Origin: WJLY01 sp964399265
Lineage (GTDB): Bacteria; Joyebacterota; Joyebacteria; Joyebacterales; Joyebacteraceae
Direction of reading: 5' to 3'
DNA: 64,000 nucleotides
NCBI GenBank assembly: GCA_964399265.1
Contig: CAYNQF010000001.1
Span: 7,256 to 71,255 of the forward strand
Part shown: one piece after another, positions 43,384 to 50,723 of the stretch
Position numbering within the stretch: position 1 is the stretch's first letter
How the letters are laid out: each line of letters starts with the position of its first letter
Made by a program: the position numbers and the translations under genes
The notes under the pieces: model-generated
The model's input: the letters and a program-made list of their open reading frames with translations, nothing else
Told to the model about the DNA's origin: nothing
Databases searched by the model: none

Positions 43384-44100
43384 ATGGGACGCGTCCTCTT
43401 CATATCGGCTCTGGTGCACGTCATCGTGCTGGTGGCGCTGCCGTTCATACCGGCGCTGTCGCGTCACTACGACGCCGCGCTCGACACCTACACCGTCGAG
43501 CTGGTCGACGTTCCGTCGCAGCCGGACGTGCCTCCGGCCGTGGAGGAACCCGCTCAGCAGGAAGCCGCGGTCGAGGAGCCCGCGCCGACCGAGGAGAAGG
43601 AAACGATCCCCGAGGAGCCGAAGGCCAAGCCGAAGCAGGTGGTGCTCAAGCCTCCCGCGGCCAAGCAGGAGAAGTCGTTGGAGGAGCGGCTCCAGGAGCG
43701 GCTCGGCGCACAGGACCGGAAGCGTCCGCAGGAGAGTCAGGAGCAGCCGAAGCCGAAGACGGAGTCCGCGCCGGCCCAGACGAGCACGGCGCGCGTGTCG
43801 GCGTCGCGATTCCCGTACGGCTGGTATCTGGCGGTCGTGCAGGGCAAGGTCAGCTCCAACTGGTCGCAGCCGAGCGCCAGGCTCATAGTCGAGGACTCGC
43901 TGACGACCTCGGTCGCGTTCACGATAGCCAGGGACGGTTCGGTGCGGGACGTCAGGGTCTCACGTTCCTCCGGACGGTCGACGGTGGACCAGTCGGCGGC
44001 CAAGGCCGTGCGAGACTCGGCGCCCTTCCCGCCGTTGCCCGACGACTACCGCGAGAACACGCTCCAAGTGACCATCGACTTCACTATATTGAAGGAGTAG
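43384..44100 (+). CDS. tolA: TolA/TonB-like energy-transducing protein
   Basis: 238 aa. N-terminal membrane helix (LFISALVHVIVLVALPFIPAL), then a Pro/Glu/Lys/Gln-rich periplasm-spanning stretch (about residues 40-135), then a C-terminal TonB/TolA domain (YGWYLAVVQGKVSSNWSQP, FTIARDGSVRDVRVSRSSGRSTVDQSAAKAVRDSAPFPPLPDDY). Between TolR and TolB in the operon, it is the TolA-position protein, though its C-terminal domain is TonB-like. Confidence 0.9.
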   Translation: MGRVLFISALVHVIVLVALPFIPALSRHYDAALDTYTVELVDVPSQPDVPPAVEEPAQQEAAVEEPAPTEEKETIPEEPKAKPKQVVLKPPAAKQEKSLEERLQERLGAQDRKRPQESQEQPKPKTESAPAQTSTARVSASRFPYGWYLAVVQGKVSSNWSQPSARLIVEDSLTTSVAFTIARDGSVRDVRVSRSSGRSTVDQSAAKAVRDSAPFPPLPDDYRENTLQVTIDFTILKE

Positions 44101-44131
44101 CGATACTCCGCGGGTAGAGAGGAGCAACGAG

Positions 44132-45442
44132 TTGCTCTTGAGGATCCGATTCCTCGCCACGCTCACAGTTGCGGTCGCGCTCGCGGCGGTATTCACGCCG
44201 TCCGGCGTGAGCGCGCAGGGCGTCAGGCTTCACATCGAGAAGGGGTTCGGCGAGAAGGTCATCATAGCGGTCCCGCTCTTCGAGGGGACGGGGACCGGCG
44301 GGGCGAGCGCCGAGGGCGTGAGAGAGGTGCTCACCTTCGACCTGGCCAACTCAGGTTATTTCGACGTGTTCGAGAACACCGAGTTCGTCGATGAGACGGA
44401 GGCCGACGACAGGCTGACCGGACGGATCGCCTTCCCGGAGTGGCTGGCCCTCGGGGCCGAGATCCTTGTGAAGGGCGAGTTCCATTCCGGCCTGTCGGAG
44501 TTCTGGCTCGAGGCCACGGTCTACGACCTCGGGCAGGGAAGGGCGATCTTCGGCCGCAGGTACGAGGGCGGACCGGACGAGTGGAGGGCGGCCGTTCACA
44601 AGCTGTCCGACGACATCATCAAGAGGCTGACGGGTGAGGACGGCATCGCGCAGACCAGGATCGCTTTCGTGTCGAACGCTAGTGGCACGAAAGAGATCTA
44701 CGTGATGGACTACGACGGAGGCGAGAGGCGCAGGATAACGCGGGACAGCCAGATGGCGATCTACCCCGCGTGGTTCCCGAACGGTGAGCGCATTGCATAC
44801 ACGAACTTCAGGGGGTCGCGCCAGGAGATCGACGTGGTGGACGTCCGTTCGGGGGCGACGCAGAGGCTGACGTCGTTCCCGGGCCTCGACGCGTTCCCGG
44901 CCGTATCGCCCGATGGACGGGACATTCTGGCGACTCTGTCCCGCGACGGCAATCCTGAGATCTACAGGTTCAAGGCGGACGGGTCGGGGGCGAAGCGCCT
45001 GACCTACGGAAGGAGCACGGAGTCGTCACCCTGCTGGTCTCCCGACGGAAGGCGCGTGGCCTTCGTCTCGGACCGGTCCGGCAGCCCCCAGGTGTACGTC
45101 ATGAGCTCGACCGGGGGCACGGCGGAACGCGTGACGTTCCAGGGTACCTACAACACGTCTCCCGACTGGTCTCCCAAGGGCAACCTGATCGCGTACACCT
45201 CGAGGATCGAGGGCGTCTTCCAGATCTGCACGGTGGACATTGAGACGAAGGAAGTGGTCAGGCTCACGACTGGTCCGCAGCAGAAGGAGGACCCGACCTG
45301 GGCTCCCGACGGGAGGCACGTGGCCTACAGCGTGAAGTCTGGAGGCAAATCAGACCTCTATATGCTTGACATCTATGAGCAAGAACAGGTCAAATTGACG
45401 AGTGGCTCTGGGGACTACCTGAGCCCAGCTTGGTCTCACTAG
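44132..45442 (+). CDS. tolB: TolB periplasmic beta-propeller
   Basis: 436 aa, starting at TTG with a signal peptide (FLATLTVAVALAAVFTPSGVSA). An N-terminal alpha/beta domain (about residues 30-165) is followed by repeated PD40/WD40-like blades: SGTKEIYVMDYDGGERRRIT, YPAWFPNGERIAYTNFRG, SSPCWSPDGRRVAFVSDRSG, TSPDWSPKGNLIAYTSR. It binds Pal in the periplasm. Confidence 0.95.
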   Translation: MLLRIRFLATLTVAVALAAVFTPSGVSAQGVRLHIEKGFGEKVIIAVPLFEGTGTGGASAEGVREVLTFDLANSGYFDVFENTEFVDETEADDRLTGRIAFPEWLALGAEILVKGEFHSGLSEFWLEATVYDLGQGRAIFGRRYEGGPDEWRAAVHKLSDDIIKRLTGEDGIAQTRIAFVSNASGTKEIYVMDYDGGERRRITRDSQMAIYPAWFPNGERIAYTNFRGSRQEIDVVDVRSGATQRLTSFPGLDAFPAVSPDGRDILATLSRDGNPEIYRFKADGSGAKRLTYGRSTESSPCWSPDGRRVAFVSDRSGSPQVYVMSSTGGTAERVTFQGTYNTSPDWSPKGNLIAYTSRIEGVFQICTVDIETKEVVRLTTGPQQKEDPTWAPDGRHVAYSVKSGGKSDLYMLDIYEQEQVKLTSGSGDYLSPAWSH

Positions 45443-45472
45443 GACGAAGGACTTCTGTGGAGGAGGTTCCAG

Positions 45473-46003
45473 ATGCGGAGAGTCGCCGTTCTCATGCTTG
45501 CTGCGGTCCTCGTTGTCGGGGCGATGTTCCTGCTCCCCGGTTGCGCCGGGAAGAAGCCGGTCACGGAGACGATAACTGACGAAGGCATGTCAGAAGACGC
45601 GAGTGCCCTGACCGGCGAGGATCTGCCGCTCACGGACGCTGGCGACACCATCTACGTGGAGCCGCTTTCGTCCGCCTTCGAGAACATCCATTTCGACTTC
45701 GACAAGTACGACATCCGGCACAGCGATGAGGCGATACTGCAGGGCATAGCCGAGTGGCTCAAGGACAACGACAACGTCTCGCTGCTCATCGAGGGCAACT
45801 GCGACGAGCGCGGCACCAACGAGTACAACATGGCACTCGGCGAGCAGCGCGCACTCGCCGCCAGGCGCTATCTCGTTGGTCTCGGCATTCCTGCGGAGCG
45901 GATCACCACCATCAGCTACGGTGAGGAGCGTCCGCTCGACCCGAGGAGCAACGAAGAGGCCTGGGCGAAGAACCGCAGGGACCACTTCACCGTCTCCGAG
46001 TAG
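45473..46003 (+). CDS. pal: Pal peptidoglycan-associated lipoprotein
   Basis: 176 aa. Lipobox ending at Cys24 (MFLLPGCAG). The OmpA-like peptidoglycan-binding domain has FDFDKYDI, IEGNCDERGTNEYNMALGEQRALAARRYL and ISYGEERP, as in Pal proteins. It lies directly after tolB as in most Tol operons. GGAGGAGG precedes the ATG. Confidence 0.95.
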   Translation: MRRVAVLMLAAVLVVGAMFLLPGCAGKKPVTETITDEGMSEDASALTGEDLPLTDAGDTIYVEPLSSAFENIHFDFDKYDIRHSDEAILQGIAEWLKDNDNVSLLIEGNCDERGTNEYNMALGEQRALAARRYLVGLGIPAERITTISYGEERPLDPRSNEEAWAKNRRDHFTVSE

Positions 46004-46086
46004 GCAAGCCAGGTGATCGCATCGCTCCGGCCGCACTTCCGCCCGGGATGCGCGTCGGAGCGGTGCGTTAGACGGAGGGACGACCA

Positions 46087-46740
46087 TTGAGACGAAGCTC
46101 CGGTTCGCGCAGGGGCGGTCCGTCCACCGGCTTCCGTTTCCCCGCGGGGCTCATTGTTCTTGCGATCGCGCTCATGGGCCTGACGCAGAGCGGGTGCGGC
46201 ACGGGCGGTCTGGCGGTCAAGAAGGACGTCTGGGAAGCACAGGACGATTTCGAGAGGCGGCAGGCCGGCCTGTCCGAGAAGGTGCTGCAGCTCGAAGGAC
46301 GGATCACCGCGATCGAAGAGGAGATGCAGGTGCTCCGCCACGCCATCGACGACCTCTCGAAGCGGCTTTCGGACGTCGACGGGGAGCTTTCTCGTGGTCT
46401 CGAGGCCATTCGCAACGGCCAGCAGCAGCTGGGCATAGAGCTCGAAGGCCGCATCCGCAACGTGGACCAGGAGCGAGCCAGCGATCGGGACGATGTCCTC
46501 GGGCGGTTCGAGATCATGCTGGAAGAAGTCACGGCGGAGAACAAGAGCCTCCGCCAGGACCTCGAGGCCCTGAGGTCGGCCGTGGCGACCGGCTACGCGC
46601 ACACGGTCGAGCGCGGCGAGACGCTGGCCAGCATCGCGGCGAAGTACGGGGTGACGGTCCAGGAGATAGCGGCCGCGAACAACATCACGAACCCAAACCT
46701 CATCGCAGTCGGTCAGGAACTCATCATTCCGCAGCACTAG
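46087..46740 (+). CDS. Coiled-coil LysM lipoprotein in the cpoB position
   Basis: 217 aa starting at TTG with GGAGGG upstream. N-terminal hydrophobic segment with a lipobox-like MGLTQSGCG. A long coiled coil (about residues 55-160) recalls the N-terminal trimerisation part of YbgF/CpoB. Instead of CpoB's TPRs, it ends in one LysM domain (HTVERGETLASIAAKYGVTVQEIAAANNI) that should bind peptidoglycan. Last gene of the Tol operon; a hairpin terminator follows. Confidence 0.88.
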   Translation: MRRSSGSRRGGPSTGFRFPAGLIVLAIALMGLTQSGCGTGGLAVKKDVWEAQDDFERRQAGLSEKVLQLEGRITAIEEEMQVLRHAIDDLSKRLSDVDGELSRGLEAIRNGQQQLGIELEGRIRNVDQERASDRDDVLGRFEIMLEEVTAENKSLRQDLEALRSAVATGYAHTVERGETLASIAAKYGVTVQEIAAANNITNPNLIAVGQELIIPQH

Positions 46741-46783
46741 GCGGATCGGCCGGGACCGCGGGACATCGAACTCGAGATGAGAA

Positions 46784-46815
46784 GAAGGCCCTCCTCGGAG
46801 TCGGGGAGGGCCTTC
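46784..46815. terminator. Bidirectional terminator between convergent genes
   Basis: GAAGGCCCTCC (46784-46794) pairs with GGAGGGCCTTC (46805-46815), an 11-bp stem with a 10-base loop, lying between the rightward LysM gene and the leftward gene ending at 46844. There is no strong U tract on either side. Confidence 0.7.
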
Positions 46816-46843
46816 CTGTATGCAGTGTTGATCCGAGCCGCGG

Positions 46844-47671
46844 CTACGCCCGCGCGTCGCGCGTCGGGTCGAATTCGAACGTCGGGTCGACCTCGCGCAA
46901 GAGCCGCGCGCTCTCCGCCAGTCGGTCGCGGAGCCCCTCTTCGTGTGAGCTCATCCACGCGTGGTAGACGTCCAGGAACTCGTTTCTGCGCTCCTCGATC
47001 AGTTCCTCGCGGCGGATATCGTCGATCGAGCGTTCGAGGTGGAACAGCTCGCCCTCCGAGTAGCGCCGGATGAAGTTCAGGTACTGCCCGCGCATGTGCA
47101 TGAGTATGGTCACGTAGCTCTCAATGCCCTCTGAGAGCTTAGCCAGAGTTTCAGTCATCGACGTAGTGCCGTGTCCGATCCTGGTGGCGTACGAGGACGC
47201 GAGCGCGTAGTAGCTCGCGGCCCTGGTGATGTAGACGGTCTTCGGAACGTGGAAGACGGAGCGGTGGTGGCAGTGGCGCTCGTCGAACACGTCGAAGACC
47301 GCGACCGACATGAGCAGATAGTCGCCGTTCGCCTTGTATATCTCGTACTTCTGGCGGTCGGTGTCGCAGTCGGCTATCATGCGGAAGAGATCGGAGTCGT
47401 CCAGACACACCAGTCGACCGGTGCGCATCAGATACTTCGGCTCGATGTGAGAGTTCAGAAGATGCGCGAGGTAGACGTTGACGTCCTCGTCGTAGAACTC
47501 CGTGTTGGACTCGAGCCCCGTCTGCACCCTTGAGTGCAGAAGGCAGTTCAGCATGAAGAAGTACGACGTCTGGACGTCGGCGTCGGTCTCGAGCTTTCTC
47601 AGAGGCCCGCGCCGTCCGGTGCTGCGCGGTGCGGAGACCTTGGTTGTTCCTCTAGTCCGGCGCTTGACCAT
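46844..47671 (-). CDS. Hypothetical protein, helical, unrecognised
   Basis: 275 aa. It starts at ATG 47671 with AGAGGA 5 bases upstream. The N-terminal 25 residues are basic and low-complexity (KRRTRGTTK...). The rest is helix-rich, with no signal or membrane segment, and contains DERHCHHRS and several Asp/Glu/His residues but no motif I can assign. A central helix (TSMTETLAKLSEGIESYVTILMHMRGQYLNFIRRY) is strongly amphipathic. It stands alone on the minus strand between plus-strand operons. Confidence 0.8.
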   Translation of the reverse strand: MVKRRTRGTTKVSAPRSTGRRGPLRKLETDADVQTSYFFMLNCLLHSRVQTGLESNTEFYDEDVNVYLAHLLNSHIEPKYLMRTGRLVCLDDSDLFRMIADCDTDRQKYEIYKANGDYLLMSVAVFDVFDERHCHHRSVFHVPKTVYITRAASYYALASSYATRIGHGTTSMTETLAKLSEGIESYVTILMHMRGQYLNFIRRYSEGELFHLERSIDDIRREELIEERRNEFLDVYHAWMSSHEEGLRDRLAESARLLREVDPTFEFDPTRDARA

Positions 47672-47765
47672 GCACGTCCTCTACTGGATGCGAAGCGATG
47701 CGGTTGACGACCCGAAAAAGCAAGTCCCGTGCCACGGCAACGGCGGTGAACGATTCGCCAGTCAC
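47652..47765 (-). CDS. Possible 37-aa ORF overlapping the start of the gene at 47671
   Basis: From GTG 47765 to TAG 47652, one helix-like peptide (TAVAVARDLLFRVVNRIASH) with GC-rich third positions; it overlaps the downstream gene start by 20 bases. It has no clear ribosome site. It could be a small coupled gene or chance. Confidence 0.25.
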   Translation of the reverse strand: MTGESFTAVAVARDLLFRVVNRIASHPVEDVHGQAPD

Positions 47766-48003
47766 GAAGGCGGCCTCGCCGCCGGCATTGGAGCCGCCTC
47801 TCGAAAGGTCCCTTGCGACGGGGCTTCCAGGGCGGCATGCTTCGGGACCGGGGGTTTGTCAGTGCATGGACCGTGCGCAAACGAGAGGAGAGTCAGTTAC
47901 TTCATGCTAAACTGTTGTGTCTGTGATTGCGTATCGTCAGACGTCTCCCGATGCCGCCGGGTCGTGCGGTGTGGCGGGGCGGGCAGCGGGACAGGAGGTC
48001 CAG
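47766..48003. other. Intergenic region between divergent genes
   Basis: With the preceding 95 bases this makes a 330-base gap between the leftward gene at 47671 and the rightward one at 48004. The only AT-rich part is about 47895-47935 (around TTACTTCATGCTAAACTG), the likely site for promoters, but no -35/-10 pair has good spacing. I see no riboswitch consensus. AGGAGGTCC before 48004 is that gene's ribosome site. Confidence 0.4.
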
Positions 48004-48789
48004 ATGCGAGTGGCCGTGGTGCAGACGAGGCCCAAGTTCGGTGACGTTCCGGGGAACATGGAGAGGGCGATGTCGATGGTGCGGTCGGAGCGCGCGGACC
48101 TATACGTGCTGCCGGAGCTTTGTCTGTCGGGCTACGTCTTCGAGTCTCGTGACGAGGCGAGGAGACTGGCTCAAGAGCCCGGCGACCGGCTGTTCGACGG
48201 CGCGGCCGCGTTCTCAGCCGAAAGCGGGGCGGCCGTCGTGATGGGATTCGCCGAGGAGGACGGGGAGAGGCTCTACAACTCCTCGATCCTGCTGGCTCCG
48301 GATGGCAGGCGCATGGTCTACAGAAAGGTCCAGCTCTTCTGGGGTGAGAAGAAAGTCTTCGAGCCTGGGGATCGTCCACCGGAGGTGGTCGAGGCCGTCG
48401 GCGCCAGGCTCGGCATGATGATCTGCTTCGACTGGATATTCCCCGAGGTTGCGCGCACGCTGGCTCTTGCCGGGGCTCAGATACTCTGCCACTCGGCCAA
48501 TCTGGTGCTTCCGTACTGCCAGGAGGCAATGGTAACGAGGTGCCTTGAGAACCGGGTCTTCGCGGCCACCGCGAACCGCGTCGGCAGGGAGCGGCGAGCC
48601 GGTCAGGACCTCTCTTTCACGGGCATGTCCGAGGTCGTTGCTCCGGACGGCAAGATACTCGCGCGGGCCGGCGGCGACCGGGAGGAAGTGCTGGTCGTGG
48701 AGGTCGACCAGTCGAGGGCCGACGACAAGACCCTTACGCCAGCGAACGACCTGTTCGGGGACAGGCGGCCCGACCTCTACAGGCTCTGA
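48004..48789 (+). CDS. Nitrilase-superfamily carbon-nitrogen hydrolase
   Basis: 261 aa from the ATG at 48004, with GGAGGT upstream. The Glu-Lys-Cys triad is visible: Glu in YVLPELCLSGYVF, Lys in MVYRKVQLFWGE, Cys in LGMMICFDWIFPEV. Length and motifs match omega-amidase or N-carbamoyl-type members that hydrolyse amides; specificity is unknown. Confidence 0.92.
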   Translation: MRVAVVQTRPKFGDVPGNMERAMSMVRSERADLYVLPELCLSGYVFESRDEARRLAQEPGDRLFDGAAAFSAESGAAVVMGFAEEDGERLYNSSILLAPDGRRMVYRKVQLFWGEKKVFEPGDRPPEVVEAVGARLGMMICFDWIFPEVARTLALAGAQILCHSANLVLPYCQEAMVTRCLENRVFAATANRVGRERRAGQDLSFTGMSEVVAPDGKILARAGGDREEVLVVEVDQSRADDKTLTPANDLFGDRRPDLYRL

Positions 48790-48933
48790 CCGGCCGCCGC
48801 AGGGCGGCCTTGCGGCCCACTGGCATGTTCCTTGCAGAATTCCTGCGCCGACGGGGCATGCCTGATGTCCGCAGCCCTGTGAATCTGTCATGTGTCGGCG
48901 CGCGATCAGGCGCGCGGAACGAGCGAGGTCCCT

Positions 48934-49887
48934 TTGCAGCGCTCCGGTCCCAGCATAGAGGTCAAGATCGTCCTCCTGGCGGCGTGCGTAGTGGTCGTTC
49001 AGGATCTCGTCCTGCTCGCGATGTACCTCGCGGGGGCGTCGGCAACGACCATCCAGGCGACGTTGGGCGCAGTGCTCGTCTTCGCGGTGGTGGTGGCGGC
49101 CGTGTGGGGCAACGCCGTCGCCCGGGCGATAAGGCGTCTCTCCAGGGCATGCTTCGTCGCCGATCGGGGCGACATCCACGTTCTCACGGAGCCGGACAGG
49201 ACCGATGAGATCGGCGAGCTCAACGACGAGATCAACCGCCTCATCGTCTCGCTGCGATCCCTCAAGAGCGCCGAGTCCGAGCTGGCCTCGGCGAGCGCGG
49301 TCACGGAGGCCGCCACCGAGTCGGCTCCGGGCGCGCTCCACGCGGCGCACGAGGTGGTGGTCGCGCTCAAGGAACTCAAGGAGGGCGCGGCAGCGGAGGC
49401 CGACATAATGAGGAGGGTCGCCGGCTCTCTCGGCGAGGCAAGGACCCTTCTCGAGCAGGTGGCGGGACACGTCGAGGGAGGCATGCGGGACGACGACATC
49501 GTGTCGAGGCTTCACGCGCTCGGAGGGGGAGCGCGCGAGGCGGAGCTGCTGGCTGACGCAGTGGTCGACGAGGCGGCCCGTGCCGACATCGACGAGATGG
49601 CCCTTGCGAGAGCGGTCAACGGGCTCCGGGCGTCCGTGCGGACGATCTCCGACGCGGCCGGTGACGCGGCAAGGCTGCTCGAGCAGAGAGCCGCGGACGC
49701 GCGCGCCGCGAGCAAGGCCCTGACGAGACTCGCGGAGGCGGAGTCCGGCAAGTCCGACGCCGCCCGCGTGGCGGAACTCATGAGCCGCAGCGCCTCCCAG
49801 GGGTTCAGCGAAGCGTCTCGGCTGGCCGCCTTGCTCCGCAGGCTCGGTCTCGTTCTGGAGGCGTACGAGCAGAAGCGCAGGCTCTGA
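48934..49887 (+). CDS. Membrane protein with HAMP-like segment and long coiled coil
   Basis: About 317 aa from TTG 48934 (GAGGT 5 bases upstream); an in-frame GTG at 48892 is an alternative. Two membrane helices (VKIVLLAACVVVVQDLVLLAMYLAG, TIQATLGAVLVFAVVVAAVWGNAVA) are followed by a HAMP-like linker (AIRRLSRACFVADRGDIHVLTEPDRTDEIGELNDEINRLI). About 200 residues of Ala/Glu/Arg-rich coiled coil resemble a chemoreceptor signalling region, but I do not see the conserved Glu-Ala hairpin tip. No periplasmic sensor domain. Function unknown. Confidence 0.75.
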   Translation: MQRSGPSIEVKIVLLAACVVVVQDLVLLAMYLAGASATTIQATLGAVLVFAVVVAAVWGNAVARAIRRLSRACFVADRGDIHVLTEPDRTDEIGELNDEINRLIVSLRSLKSAESELASASAVTEAATESAPGALHAAHEVVVALKELKEGAAAEADIMRRVAGSLGEARTLLEQVAGHVEGGMRDDDIVSRLHALGGGAREAELLADAVVDEAARADIDEMALARAVNGLRASVRTISDAAGDAARLLEQRAADARAASKALTRLAEAESGKSDAARVAELMSRSASQGFSEASRLAALLRRLGLVLEAYEQKRRL

Positions 49888-49958
49888 GCGGAAGGACGGC
49901 CTCTACCGAAGTGCGGCGCCGGCCGCGTCGTCCGGCCGTACACGATGTTCACACTCAC

Positions 49959-49990
49959 GCGGGCCTCTTTGGGCCCGCTTTCTCGTTCTC
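49959..49990 (+). terminator. Intrinsic terminator
   Basis: GCGGGCC (49959-49965) pairs with GGCCCGC (49972-49978), with loop TCTTTG, followed by TTTCTCGTTCTC. It ends the transcript of the HAMP-like gene. Confidence 0.75.
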
Positions 49991-50016
49991 AGGTGGGGAC
50001 TCTGCTCCAAGACGTT

Positions 50017-50110
50017 GCGCACAGGTAACTTGTGCGCCCGGAGAGGACGAGGGGTCGCGGCCGGTGTGCCGTGGCACGACCGTTGCTCGACGACGCGCAC
50101 GGATGTGCGT
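50017..50110. repeat. Three inverted repeats built on GCAC/GTGC
   Basis: GCGCACA-N7-TGTGCGC (50017-50037), GTGCC-GT-GGCAC (50066-50077) and GCGCAC-GGAT-GTGCGT (50095-50110) lie within 94 bases. The third has the same 4-base centre as the LexA box at 16688 but symmetrical changes in the outer bases. They sit in the 350-base gap before the weakly supported ORF at 50238. They could be operators or RNA hairpins. Confidence 0.45.
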
Positions 50111-50237
50111 CTCGGAGGAGAGCGAAGGGCCGGCGGGCACTACCGGCGTTTGCGGAGGCGCCGGGTCGGTTGTGCGGTGCGGTGAGGGGTGAGCCGGCCG
50201 GTTCTCGCTCCTCCATTCCGGAGGGAGCACGCGGGCC

Positions 50238-50633
50238 ATGAGCGGGGAAGACCTCGGTTTGGAGATGATAGAACGGTCCGCCGTCGCTGTGCTTCGACCG
50301 GGGCTGTCGGTCGCGGTCAGCGGCGATCGTGCCGGCATCGGGGCAGGCGAGGAGAGCGGACCGCCCGCTACGGCGACGGTCACCCTGACCGCTGGCCCCG
50401 GGATCGGGAAACGGGCGTCCCGACGGCTGCGGCTGACGCCGGGACGCCGCTCAGTCCTGCTCTCGCTGTCCCGGTGCCTCGCCGAGTGCGCGATGGATCT
50501 AGGACTCGGCGCGTCGGTCTGCCGCCCCGGCACGTCCCCGAGCACGGCATTCCTCGCGATGACAAGGGACTGGTCCGAGAGACAGCGCGGCCTCCGCGAG
50601 GCCGGCGCGAGAGCGTGGACCGAAACGCCTTGA
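50238..50633 (+). CDS. Weakly supported hypothetical protein
   Basis: 131 aa; GGAGGG lies 12 bases before the ATG, rather far. Third positions are GC-rich as in neighbours, but other frames are also open here on both strands. The segment ATATVTLTAGPGIGKRASRRLRLTPGRRSVLLSLSRCLAE looks like a beta-strand and helix, but I recognise no family. If it is not a gene, 49888-50723 is a gap of over 800 bases with only the terminator and the palindromes. Confidence 0.35.
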   Translation: MSGEDLGLEMIERSAVAVLRPGLSVAVSGDRAGIGAGEESGPPATATVTLTAGPGIGKRASRRLRLTPGRRSVLLSLSRCLAECAMDLGLGASVCRPGTSPSTAFLAMTRDWSERQRGLREAGARAWTETP

Positions 50634-50723
50634 GCGGCACCTCCCCACGTGTGACAATGCGAGTTCCGCCGATCGCCGCGCGCGCAGACTACGGGGCCGC
50701 GCTTCTTCGACAGGGGGAACCGC

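Noticed and set aside
47740..47800. A c-di-GMP riboswitch-like stretch in the 47.7-48.0 kb gap
   Set aside because: Only scattered similarity to the consensus; the conserved core and tetraloop receptor are absent.
50095..50110. GCGCAC-GGAT-GTGCGT as a second LexA box
   Set aside because: The required outer T and A are C and G, and no good promoter overlaps it. Kept only as part of the palindrome cluster.
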